A DNA stretch of 64,000 nt from contig NZ_VCNC01000001.1 in assembly GCF_006210265.1 (NCBI RefSeq), positions 1,064,843 through 1,128,842 of the forward strand, read 5' to 3'. Position 1 is the stretch's first letter, and the number at the start of each line of letters is the position of its first letter. The stretch comes from Desulfovibrio sp. UCD-KL4C. Lineage in GTDB: Bacteria; Desulfobacterota; Desulfovibrionia; Desulfovibrionales; Desulfovibrionaceae. The position numbers and the translations under genes are program-made. Of this stretch, positions 17,523-26,035 are shown piece after piece. Below the pieces are notes generated by a model, which was not told where the DNA came from, made no database searches, and worked only from the letters and a program-made list of their open reading frames with translations.

Positions 17523-20500
17523 TTATTCTTCACATAAAAAATCACTGATTTCTACATTATCACATTGATCCGGACTTAGAAATTTTTGTGCATATTCGGT
17601 GAAAACACCTCTCTGCAGAAAAATATTGAAAATATCACAGTCGATGCTCTGGTTATCGCACATAAATTTCATGATTTTGAGTGCTTCAGATATTTTCTTT
17701 GCTTTTTTATATGGTCGGTCAGAAGCTGTCAGAGCCTCAAAGATATCAGCTATTGCAAGAATGCGTGCTTCGACTGAAAGATTAATTTTGCTTTTCTTTA
17801 ATGGATAACCGGTGCCGACAAGTGTTTCGTGATGGCTTGCAGCAATTTCAGGTACTCTGCTTAAATTCTCAGGGAATGGGATTTGTTCCAACATTTCAAT
17901 ACCGACTAAGGTGTGTTCGTTTATTTTGAAACGATCTTCAGCAGTAAGCGTGCCTCTATTTATGCATAGATTGTAAATTTCTCCGCGGTTATATTCATTT
18001 TTGGGCGTAACAATTGGGTTGCCAAGGGAGTCCTTGATATTCAGGTATTTTTTTGTACGTGGAATAAGCTGTTCAGGTTTGTCTGCGAGAAGTTTCTCTG
18101 TGCTGGGAACTTTGTCTTCCGTACCTTCGTTTTTGCGTTTAAGTTCTTCAATTGAGATTCCTATTCTGTCGCTATAATTACGAACCCATGTTCTTTCACT
18201 AATTTTTTTGATTTTTTCAATATCTTCATCAGACATGAACTCGCCTCCGATATTGCTTTGGGCTACGAAGGAAAAATCTTTTTCAAGCTGTTCAAGTTCT
18301 TGCTCTAATTCTTTCTTTAAAAGTTGGATATCCGTTTCACCTTCAGCTCTTTTTTTATAGTACTTTATCTCTGAATCTCTGCGAAGAACCTCAAAGCGCA
18401 TGCGAATTTCATGTATGCGGTTATATATAGTTTCAAGTTTTGTTGCTTTGTCTACCACGTATTCCGGTGTGATTATTTTGCCGCAGTCGTGTATCCATGC
18501 GGCAATCCATATCTGTCGCCATTCTTCTTCTGTTTCAACCTTGAACTCTTTTAGCGGCCCTTCGTTTGTGTCGTTTACGGCATGGGTGATCATTTCTGCC
18601 AAAACCGGAACTCTGGTACAATGTCCTCCGGTGTACGGAGATTTAGAGTCAATCGAAGCCGCAATAACTTTGATTAAGGAATTAAATGTTTCTTTCAATG
18701 AATTAACTAAATTGCGGTTATCCAGCCCCACAGCAGCCTGAGCAACGAGCGAGCTTAAAAGTCCATTTGTCGCATGAAATTCAGTCATGCTGATATTCTG
18801 AATATATTCTTTGCTTGGATTGAAAAGTTGAATAACCCCGAGGATTTCATCACCTCTGGTGATTATCGGGGCGGATATAGTCGAGTTTATAATGTAATCT
18901 GTGGGTTCTTTATCTAAACCGGTAGGGAACAAGGACAGCTTTTGATTTGATGTCAGGATAATTTCTTTGTTTTTATAAGCCTTGCAAGCATGATACAGGA
19001 CTGAGTCTTTTTGCAGAAAATCCATAATTCCGGGAACTACTATTACGCGCGGGGCAGGGTGTTCTGACAATCCGCCGAGGACCAAACTGGATGAGTTAAG
19101 AGAGATCAGTTCTACAGCAAGCTTGTCGCTCTCCTTTAAATATATAACTCCACCATCTGCATTAACAAGGTCCTTTGCTGAATCAAAGATAAGAGTAATT
19201 AAGTTTGAAATATTTTTTTCAGCAGAGAGAGCAAGACCTGCTTTAATTAATTTTTCCAATTTACCCTGAGTTGAGATAAGACTTTCAGTTTTTGACTGAA
19301 TCGTCGATTTCATAACTATGCAGGCATCACCGAGAGCTTGAATCTCAGAGATTCCGGACTTGACCCTTTGGGTGGATGAAAAATCAAAATTTTGGATTTT
19401 TTCAGCTTCAATCGCAAGAGCTTTAACTGAAGATGATGTTTTTTTGCCAATGTATACAGCGATTGGAATGATCAAAGCTAGAATTGCAGCGCACAAAATT
19501 AAAATACGTAGTGACATTTTTTCTATGTGCCCAGTAATATCACTGATCGGTGCTGCAACAGTAATAACCAGTTGCAGTCCGCTTTCTTCAGGCATGGGAG
19601 TTAGGCTGGACATGTATTTTGATCCATCAAGCTCAAAGAAGAAAGGGGCAGAGGATAATTTTGAATCTGATCCAGACATAATTTGGGCAACTTTTCTTAT
19701 AGACGGATTGGTTGAATTTATGGCTTTAGGAAGAGTTAAGGTACTCTCTTTGCTCGTAGCCCATTTTATGTCAGGAAAAGCGACTAGTCTGTTTTTTGAA
19801 TCAACTATCCAAAGACTTCCATTGTCTGTGACTTGTTGTTCTTTAAGCATTGCACTCAGCTGGGCTATACAAATATCCATACCGAATACACCGCGTTTGT
19901 CGTTTAAAATATGTGCGCAAGTCAGCCCCGGGAGTCTTGAGCTGCTGAAAATGTAAGGAGACGTAAAGATGCTTTTATTGGTGGTTTGGGCTTGTAGATA
20001 CCATGGTCTTATTCTGGGATCATAGCTTACTTTACCATCAATACGTGAACTTATCCGGCGGAATTCAAGGTCAAGGAATTTCCAGTGTTGAATCCTTTTT
20101 CCTGCGTGGTTTACGCTGATAATTCTTTCTATATAAGAGCAATTAGCTGGAGCTTTATATTTTTCTAAAATGATGTTTTTTTTTCGAGGTGAGATCAGTT
20201 GATAAAATGCTCCGTTAGCATACCCCAGATATACAGACATAAGCTGTTCATTAGAATCCAGAATAGCTTTCATGGTTCGCTTTATAGGTGAGAATGATCC
20301 TGTTGTAGAAACGCCTTTTTTCCCGTCAAATGTTGCCGCAGAGATAGATGCAATGGATTTAAGAGGCTTGATAATGGAGTCTATTTTGGCAGTAGTTTTG
20401 GTGGTAATTTCGTTAAATAACTCAGTAGCCATATTTATGGCCACTAAGTCGGATTCATTCTTAACTGATAGCAGAATAGATACAGTTAATATCAGACTGC

Positions 20501-20552
20501 TAGTTATAAGGAGTGTAGCTATCAGTGAGGCCAGAGATATTTTTTTTTGCAT
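17523..20552 (-). CDS. Cache-GAF-HD-GYP phosphodiesterase with a large insertion
   Basis: 1009 residues. Membrane segment near 10-30; periplasmic double-Cache-like sensor at about 35-340; second membrane segment near 345-367; coiled linker; GAF domain at about 440-600; then an HD-GYP domain. The metal motif HDCGK sits near 687 and HHETLVGTGYP near 907. In ordinary HD-GYP domains these motifs are about 60 residues apart; here about 160 extra residues, rich in charge and coiled coil, lie between them. The GYP loop is HHETLVGTGYP rather than HHERxDGxGYP. Predicted to hydrolyse c-di-GMP in response to a periplasmic ligand, though the changed loop may alter activity. The ribosome site is weak. Confidence 0.88.
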   Translation of the reverse strand: MQKKISLASLIATLLITSSLILTVSILLSVKNESDLVAINMATELFNEITTKTTAKIDSIIKPLKSIASISAATFDGKKGVSTTGSFSPIKRTMKAILDSNEQLMSVYLGYANGAFYQLISPRKKNIILEKYKAPANCSYIERIISVNHAGKRIQHWKFLDLEFRRISSRIDGKVSYDPRIRPWYLQAQTTNKSIFTSPYIFSSSRLPGLTCAHILNDKRGVFGMDICIAQLSAMLKEQQVTDNGSLWIVDSKNRLVAFPDIKWATSKESTLTLPKAINSTNPSIRKVAQIMSGSDSKLSSAPFFFELDGSKYMSSLTPMPEESGLQLVITVAAPISDITGHIEKMSLRILILCAAILALIIPIAVYIGKKTSSSVKALAIEAEKIQNFDFSSTQRVKSGISEIQALGDACIVMKSTIQSKTESLISTQGKLEKLIKAGLALSAEKNISNLITLIFDSAKDLVNADGGVIYLKESDKLAVELISLNSSSLVLGGLSEHPAPRVIVVPGIMDFLQKDSVLYHACKAYKNKEIILTSNQKLSLFPTGLDKEPTDYIINSTISAPIITRGDEILGVIQLFNPSKEYIQNISMTEFHATNGLLSSLVAQAAVGLDNRNLVNSLKETFNSLIKVIAASIDSKSPYTGGHCTRVPVLAEMITHAVNDTNEGPLKEFKVETEEEWRQIWIAAWIHDCGKIITPEYVVDKATKLETIYNRIHEIRMRFEVLRRDSEIKYYKKRAEGETDIQLLKKELEQELEQLEKDFSFVAQSNIGGEFMSDEDIEKIKKISERTWVRNYSDRIGISIEELKRKNEGTEDKVPSTEKLLADKPEQLIPRTKKYLNIKDSLGNPIVTPKNEYNRGEIYNLCINRGTLTAEDRFKINEHTLVGIEMLEQIPFPENLSRVPEIAASHHETLVGTGYPLKKSKINLSVEARILAIADIFEALTASDRPYKKAKKISEALKIMKFMCDNQSIDCDIFNIFLQRGVFTEYAQKFLSPDQCDNVEISDFLCEE

Positions 20553-20753
20553 GTCTGAAGTGTGGTAATAATTATTAAAAAAAGTAACGAAGTTCTTTGC
20601 TTGGCAGAAAAAATCGTTACTGTATTATTAATTATACCTATTAACATGCTATAAACTTAATCTCAATCACTCTGATGAATAAGTTACTAATATTACTTTT
20701 TGCTGTGTAAAAAATTGAAATGTAGATAGTTGTCTAATGAAATTATTAAATTT

Positions 20754-21203
20754 TTATTTAAGATTCTGAGTCAGGAATTTGTCCAGTTGATTGGTGAATT
20801 TTTGCTTGTCCTTAGGACCGAGAGGGGCGGGACCGCCTGAAGCCAATCCTCCTGTCCGAAGCTCTTCCATCAGGTTGCGCATACTTAAAAGTCCCTTGAT
20901 GTTGTCCACAGTGTAAAGCTCGCCTCTGGGATTCAGTCCAATAGCTCCCTTCGTTACTATTTTATCTGCCAAAGGAATATCGGCGGTAATAACAAGATCC
21001 CCAGCTACCGCCAGTCTGGCAATTTCATCATCAGCAACATTAAATCCTGCTGAAACTCTTATTGAATTAATGAGCGGTGATGAAGGTGTGCAAACATTAG
21101 TATTAGCAACAAGAGTCATTTCAATATTACGTCGCATGGCAGTTTTGAATAAAACTTCCTTGATCATGTTGGGGCAGGCATCTGCATCAACCCATATATG
21201 CAT
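20754..21203 (-). CDS. YaiI/YqxD family protein (DUF188)
   Basis: 149 residues, the usual family length. It opens with the family motif VDADACP and carries ADDEIARLA and TADIPLADKI, an arrangement resembling PIN-like nucleases with acidic residues in an active centre. The function of the family is not established. AGAGGAT precedes the start. It lies 47 bases downstream of the FAD-dehydrogenase gene on the same strand. Confidence 0.9.
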   Translation of the reverse strand: MHIWVDADACPNMIKEVLFKTAMRRNIEMTLVANTNVCTPSSPLINSIRVSAGFNVADDEIARLAVAGDLVITADIPLADKIVTKGAIGLNPRGELYTVDNIKGLLSMRNLMEELRTGGLASGGPAPLGPKDKQKFTNQLDKFLTQNLK

Positions 21204-21250
21204 AGTTATCCTCTTTGATTTGAACAGCTGTTTTAGAAAACAGTGATTTT

Positions 21251-22801
21251 TTAAGCAAGCGATTTAACAATTTCCTGCGCGCACTTTTCTCCGTCCATAG
21301 CTGCGGAGATAATGCCGCCAGCGTATCCAGCTCCTTCACCGCATGGGAAGAATCCTTTTACATTGATATGTTCGCAGGTTTCACGGTCGCGCGGTATGCG
21401 GACTGGTGAACTTGTGCGAGATTCAACTGCCAGAACTTTTGCCTCATTTGAATCAAATCCCTTGAATTTGCGCCCAAGTTCCGGCAGAGCTGCGCGAAGT
21501 CTTTCGGAAACCATAACAGGCAGCAGTTCGTGAACAGGCGCGCTGTAAATCCCGGGAATATAGGAAGTCTTTGGAAGTTTCGAAGAAGTGCGCCCTGCTA
21601 TAAAATCTCCTACGCGCTGAGCAGGGGCTTTTTGTGTCAGCCCGTCTCCTGCTGCGAACATTGCTTTTTCTACTGATGCCTGAAAATCCAATGCGGCAAG
21701 AGGATCTTTGCCTGCATTTACATCTTCAAGCCTGATTTCAGCAACGAGCCCTGCATTGGCAAAAGGGGCGTTTCTTGAGGCTAGGCTCATACCGTTAAGC
21801 ACAAGTTCTCCCGGGGCAGTGGATGCCGGAACAATATACCCGCCGGGGCACATGCAGAACGAGAAAACCCCGCGTCCATCAACCTGTGTAGAAATTCTGT
21901 AACTGGCTGCTGGTAAATTTTCGTGCCGTGGAGATTGGTGGTAGAAAATTTTATCTATTAGTGATTGCGGGTGTTCTATGCGAACACCAAGAGCGAAAGG
22001 TTTTGCTTCCACTGTAACTTTGCGTGCTACAAGAGCGTGGAAAATGTCCCTTGCAGAATGTCCGGTAGCCAGAAGAACCGCATCGGCAGAAATTATTTCT
22101 GAACCGTTTACGCGAACAGCTGTCATCCGGTTTCCGTCCAGAATAAAATCATCTACATGCGCATCAAAACGAATTTCACCTCCGCAAGCTGTGATATCTT
22201 CACGCATTTTACTGACGATCTTAGGCAGAACATTGGAACCTAAATGTGGGTGCGCATCAATACGAATATCCTGCGGTGCGCCGTTGGCAATAAACAAGTC
22301 AAGAATTCTGCCTACGTTGCCGCGCTTGGTGGCACGGGTATAAAGTTTGCCGTCTGAATAAGTTCCTGCCCCGCCTTCTCCGAAACAATAATTCGAGTTT
22401 GGATTAATCAGTCCTTCGGTGTAGATCTTTTTAAGATCTTTACGTCTGGCATTAACGTCTTTACCACGCTCCAATATTATCGGGCGAATTCCGTTTTCTA
22501 AAAGTGTAAGGGCTGCAAAATATCCGGCAGGTCCGGCCCCGACGATAACAACACGCTTATCTCCGAGGCTGACAGGTTTAAAAACAGATTCTTGTGGCTC
22601 AACTGATTCAGGATCACCAATGGCAACTTGCAGCACGTAGAGCGGACGTTTGGAACGTGCATCTATAGACCTGCGGACAACGCGTGTGGAAAGGTTTTTA
22701 TCATCAGGCATATCCGCTTTTTGCAGAGCTGCTTTGCGTATTGCATCTGCAAGGTTTATTTTGTCCGGAGTAATTTTAACTTCAACTAGAACTGGTTTCA
22801 T
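21251..22801 (-). CDS. FAD-dependent dehydrogenase (COG2509-like)
   Basis: 516 residues. The first 75 form a small alpha/beta domain typical of this family. An FAD-binding Rossmann motif follows (VVIVGAGPAGYFAAL near residue 85), then CFGEGGAGTYSDGKLYTR, a conserved signature of the family, and a C-terminal GEGAGYAGGIISAAMDG motif that closes over FAD. Members are cytosolic flavoproteins of unknown substrate, sometimes annotated as NAD(FAD)-utilising dehydrogenases. The ribosome site is weak. It probably shares a transcript with the YaiI-family gene. Confidence 0.85.
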   Translation of the reverse strand: MKPVLVEVKITPDKINLADAIRKAALQKADMPDDKNLSTRVVRRSIDARSKRPLYVLQVAIGDPESVEPQESVFKPVSLGDKRVVIVGAGPAGYFAALTLLENGIRPIILERGKDVNARRKDLKKIYTEGLINPNSNYCFGEGGAGTYSDGKLYTRATKRGNVGRILDLFIANGAPQDIRIDAHPHLGSNVLPKIVSKMREDITACGGEIRFDAHVDDFILDGNRMTAVRVNGSEIISADAVLLATGHSARDIFHALVARKVTVEAKPFALGVRIEHPQSLIDKIFYHQSPRHENLPAASYRISTQVDGRGVFSFCMCPGGYIVPASTAPGELVLNGMSLASRNAPFANAGLVAEIRLEDVNAGKDPLAALDFQASVEKAMFAAGDGLTQKAPAQRVGDFIAGRTSSKLPKTSYIPGIYSAPVHELLPVMVSERLRAALPELGRKFKGFDSNEAKVLAVESRTSSPVRIPRDRETCEHINVKGFFPCGEGAGYAGGIISAAMDGEKCAQEIVKSLA

Positions 22802-22874
22802 TATGATCTCACTAATATTTATCTTTGCTAGCGGTTGTTTTTTTCAGGGATTTTTATTCTTAATTTCAAGAGTA

Positions 22875-24719
22875 TTAAATAATTCTGTGTAACGGACCAC
22901 CTACCGCCCCAAGTGCATCAACCCGTTTTTCAATTTCAGGATCATCTTCCAGTGCAGGCGCATGGTATGTTTTGAGTCTAGCATCAATAATGATGGAAGT
23001 TCTGGCACCCCAATGTTTTGCGTGGGTAAATGCGCCAACTCCGTACATATCTGTTGCCGGATCGGAGCGGGTGAATGTTACCCAGAGGAAGTTGTCCCAA
23101 TCTTTTGCCGTGAAATTTGCATCATCTGCAACGATTATCATAGGAAATCCTTCGATCCCTTTGGCACTCTTTAATGCTTCGCCAAGTCTGTCCAGTTGCG
23201 AGTCCTGCTGATCCCGTTTCATTTGATGTTTAGTCCCTTGAATGATCAGGATACCGGGCGCAAATACCTGCACACCGCTAAATCCGTCAGGCAGGTTTAT
23301 ATTCTCTGGAAGTTGCGATGACAGAGTTCTTTTTTTTGATCCTGCTGCGGCAAATACCATCTTAGATCCTTGATTCAGGCTGATGCCGGAATAGTCCAGT
23401 GTGTCGATGGTTGTTCTGGTAATGAAATGCAGATCGCGTGTTAGATCGGCACGTTCCAACATGTGGCGGAAAAAGGTCGGAATGTCATGGCATGATTCAT
23501 CAGAGCGCATATCTTCTTTAGCTGCAATAAACACATATTTTGAAAGTGATGTTTGAGTGTTACCCAGAAGTGACATGGCGTTAGTCAGCAGTTCCTGTGG
23601 CTGTCTTTCCTCGGCATATGGAACGTAACGTTCACTGCCTACAGCTAGAAGTAGAGGATGAACTCCCGCAGCGTCTACAGCATGGACTTCGTGCACTCCT
23701 GAAAAAACAGAAGGAACAAGGTCTGCTGTCAGTTCGTGTATAAAATCACCGAACATAGTGTCTTCCTGAGGAGGACGACCTACTGTTGTAAAGGGCCAGA
23801 TTGCATCATTTCGGTGGTAAACTTTGTCTACTTTTAAAACCGGAAAATCGTGTGCAAGACTGTAATAGCCGAGATGGTCTCCGAAGGGGCCTTCCGGTTT
23901 TCCTGCTCCGTTTACAATGGAACCGCTAATGCAAAAATCAGCTTCGGCAGGCATTGGCAGGTTCCCTTTACGGGTGACCATGGGGATGCGGTGTCCACCG
24001 ATTGCTCCGGCAAAGAAAATTTCAGCAAGTCCTTCAGGCAGAGGCATTACTGCTGCCATAGTCATAGCAGGTGCTCCGCCGACAAATATATTCACTTTGA
24101 GTGGTGAGTCCTTTTTGATTGCCTGTGCGTGATGATGACCAATCCCTCTATGAATTTGGTAGTGCAGTCCGATTTCTTCATCTGGAATAAATACGTTTCC
24201 GGAGAGTTGGACTCTGTACATGCCTATATTGGAACCGCCGTATCCCGGAGTTTCAGGACTTTCAGAGTAAACCTGAGGCAAAGTTACATATCCGCCGCCA
24301 TCCATGGGCCACGATACAAGCTGCGGCAGTTTGGAAACGGTGGTTTCATTCTCTATAATTGGTCCGGTGGAAACTTTTTTAGGCATGGTATGCCATGCTG
24401 TTTTCGGTGCACCAAGATATTTCCATGGTTTTTTGAGAGCTTCCATGGGGCTTAATTTGAGCTTCATCAGCCGTTCAACCATTTTTATAGTGTCGCGGAA
24501 GATGAAATTCATTCTGTCTTTGGTTCCGTAAATATTTGCAGCCATAGGGAACTGACAATCCTTCACATTTGTGAAGAGCAGGGCAGGGCCTCCGGCTTGA
24601 AAGACTCTGCGCTGGATTGCACCTATTTCCAAATTGGCATCCACAACTTGATCTATGCGCAACAGTTCACCGCATTTTTCAAGTGCATCCAGACATTCGC
24701 GTGTATTTTTATATCCCAT
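22875..24719 (-). CDS. UbiD-family decarboxylase, probably menaquinone biosynthesis
   Basis: 614 residues, longer than E. coli UbiD (about 490) and matching the length of the UbiD-like decarboxylases of the futalosine (alternative menaquinone) pathway. The opening ECLDALEKCGELLRID and the FAGAIGGHRIPMV and FGDHLGYYS segments are typical of prenylated-FMN dependent decarboxylases. Expected reaction: removal of the carboxyl group from the naphthoate intermediate during menaquinone assembly. The pathway assignment is inference from length and from the anaerobic host. AAGGAACTG precedes the start. The end of the gene is 74 bases from the FAD-dehydrogenase start on the same strand. Confidence 0.85.
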   Translation of the reverse strand: MGYKNTRECLDALEKCGELLRIDQVVDANLEIGAIQRRVFQAGGPALLFTNVKDCQFPMAANIYGTKDRMNFIFRDTIKMVERLMKLKLSPMEALKKPWKYLGAPKTAWHTMPKKVSTGPIIENETTVSKLPQLVSWPMDGGGYVTLPQVYSESPETPGYGGSNIGMYRVQLSGNVFIPDEEIGLHYQIHRGIGHHHAQAIKKDSPLKVNIFVGGAPAMTMAAVMPLPEGLAEIFFAGAIGGHRIPMVTRKGNLPMPAEADFCISGSIVNGAGKPEGPFGDHLGYYSLAHDFPVLKVDKVYHRNDAIWPFTTVGRPPQEDTMFGDFIHELTADLVPSVFSGVHEVHAVDAAGVHPLLLAVGSERYVPYAEERQPQELLTNAMSLLGNTQTSLSKYVFIAAKEDMRSDESCHDIPTFFRHMLERADLTRDLHFITRTTIDTLDYSGISLNQGSKMVFAAAGSKKRTLSSQLPENINLPDGFSGVQVFAPGILIIQGTKHQMKRDQQDSQLDRLGEALKSAKGIEGFPMIIVADDANFTAKDWDNFLWVTFTRSDPATDMYGVGAFTHAKHWGARTSIIIDARLKTYHAPALEDDPEIEKRVDALGAVGGPLHRII

Positions 24720-25225
24720 ATTCAGTTCCTTTGTTTATATAAAAAGCGGGATTACTCAGCTTCATGCGTTTATCACCACAAATCTGTTTTCAGATGTTCG
24801 CAATGCATAATTTTTTATTTTGATATTTTATCAGCGGAAAGAAAATATTATCAATATGTTGAATTAAAAACTTATATTTTAAGCGGAATTTTTTGTAACG
24901 ATTCTTTGTATTCAAATGATCAGAGACGGTCAAGAGTTTGCGAGGATGCAAGCAAATGTGCTTCTTTATTTTAAAGCTTTATTGCCAAATTTATTCACAT
25001 GTAAAAATTAGCTATTGAAATACTCAATCCCGGCAAGACTGAACATGAGAACACAAAATTTCGTATAATATCACCAAACTCAATTCCAGTAAAAAGTAAC
25101 AAGTTAACCGCACACGATGAGGGTAAACGGTAAGTAAATGTGACACTTAAAAAGAAGCATAATGACTTCTAAAAACAAAATATCTCACACACTCAATTTC
25201 TCTCAAGGAACTCCACTTTCGGATT
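24720..25225. other. Intergenic stretch before the island
   Basis: About 500 bases of AT-rich DNA with no convincing gene on either strand. It holds the upstream region of the minus-strand UbiD gene, and a TATAAT-like box near 25064 without a clear -35 partner. No tRNA, repeat or hairpin of note was seen. It is the left flank of the accessory island. Confidence 0.5.
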
Positions 25226-25241
25226 GCACCAAAGGTTGGCA
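25226..25241. repeat. 16-bp direct repeat, left copy (possible island boundary)
   Basis: GCACCAAAGGTTGGCA occurs here and again at 31617-31632, same orientation, bracketing the DUF6573/CHAT/macro-like genes. Such pairs often mark recombination ends of an island. No integrase is found between them, so this reading is tentative. Confidence 0.55.
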
Positions 25242-25281
25242 TATGGTTGACATGAGTGTATTTTTTTATGGAGGTGCAAAC

Positions 25282-25359
25282 ATGATTAATTCTAGTCTCA
25301 TGAAGACACTAGAATTAATCGTCAGCCTCCTCATTCAACATTTCCTTATACAAGGCTGA
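25282..25359 (+). CDS. Candidate 25-residue hydrophobic small protein
   Basis: ATG 25282 follows a near-ideal ribosome site (GGAGG at 25270-25274) with seven bases between. The product is 25 residues with a hydrophobic core LELIVSLLIQHFL. It overlaps, in antisense, the end of the DUF6573-like gene and a 13-bp inverted repeat. Short hydrophobic peptides next to antisense transcripts are typical of type I toxins, but nothing beyond size, composition and context supports that here. TTGACA at 25249-25254 could be a -35 element. The frame stays open back to 25162, but upstream starts lack a ribosome site. Confidence 0.35.
   Translation: MINSSLMKTLELIVSLLIQHFLIQG
25284..25320. terminator. 13-bp inverted repeat at the end of the DUF6573-like gene
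   Basis: Arms 25284-25296 and 25308-25320 pair perfectly around an 11-base loop. The right arm includes the stop codon of the minus-strand gene, so it could end that transcript, although no T-run follows. It also falls within the 25-residue plus-strand ORF. Confidence 0.5.
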
Positions 25360-25767
25360 ATAACCAAAATAATCTTTAAGAGACCAACGTTTACACGCAA
25401 ATTTTATATATTTCTCTTCCTGGCTATCATTAAGTTCTCGGTGCACATCTAAATAATAATTTTTAACACGCTTTCTATCAGAATACGCTTTCAAAATTTT
25501 CTTGGCTTTATTCTCCATGCTCCATACATGAGCAAGCTCAGTAGGTTGTTCTGCACTAACACGCTTTAAATAAATTGGTAACTTTTCTTCAAGTCCTTTC
25601 GATGGAGTGATGTATCGCTCATAAAGGTTTAGCGAAACAGCCACTGGAACTTTGAATCCGGTTTGCTTCGCCTGTTCGGTCACATCGATTAGATTTCCAT
25701 CTTCGATTGCCTGCTTTCTGGCATACGAAAAGATTACGCCCCACAGTGAATCGTCAAGCCCGTGCAT
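25315..25767 (-). CDS. DUF6573-like protein of mobile elements
   Basis: 150 residues. The N-terminal stretch SYARKQAIEDGNLIDVTEQAK followed by GFKVPVAVSLNLYERYI resembles DUF6573, a family seen mostly on plasmids, phages and integrative elements, with no known function. The C-terminal half is charged and not recognised. GAAGGAG precedes the start. It is the leftmost gene of the accessory island and supports its mobile origin. Family assignment is from memory of the motif and should be treated as probable. Confidence 0.65.
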   Translation of the reverse strand: MHGLDDSLWGVIFSYARKQAIEDGNLIDVTEQAKQTGFKVPVAVSLNLYERYITPSKGLEEKLPIYLKRVSAEQPTELAHVWSMENKAKKILKAYSDRKRVKNYYLDVHRELNDSQEEKYIKFACKRWSLKDYFGYSALYKEMLNEEADD

Positions 25768-25775
25768 CGATAAAT

Positions 25776-25819
25776 CTCCTTCAATTTCATATTGTTAAAT
25801 AATCATGAAAATTGAAGGT
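25776..25819. promoter_or_regulatory. Imperfect inverted repeat between divergent genes
   Basis: CCTTCAATTTCAT near 25777-25789 is mirrored by ATGAAAATTGAAGG at 25806-25819, with one extra base in the right arm. It covers the ribosome site of the minus-strand gene and the start of the plus-strand ORF, so it could be an operator or an RNA hairpin that hides a ribosome site. Confidence 0.35.
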
Positions 25820-26035
25820 TATCCTGATTGGTTTGATTTGGTCGCTGGGGGGATTGATTATCTTTCGATTTTTTTGGTGATTCTGTGGATGAAGGATGTG
25901 ATTACGGACATGTATCCAAACTCACGAAAAATGAAGTTCTTATTGAAAATAAAAAGCAGAAAGACTATTAAACACGAAATCAACAAAAAAACTATAATAA
26001 AGATATCTCAAAGTAAACATGACAATCCATTGTAA
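25805..26035 (+). CDS. Small putative membrane protein, unknown
   Basis: 76 residues. One hydrophobic segment (YLSIFLVILWM, about 19-30) and a lysine-rich tail. No family recognised. There is no clear ribosome site, and its end overlaps the start of the DUF4384 gene by 17 bases, which would fit coupling. It could equally be a chance frame in the leader of the DUF4384 operon. Confidence 0.35.
   Translation: MKIEGYPDWFDLVAGGIDYLSIFLVILWMKDVITDMYPNSRKMKFLLKIKSRKTIKHEINKKTIIKISQSKHDNPL

Noticed and set aside
19360-19956. Long plus-strand ORF of 198 codons
   Set aside because: Lies wholly antisense to the Cache domain of the HD-GYP gene, has no ribosome site and no recognisable domain.
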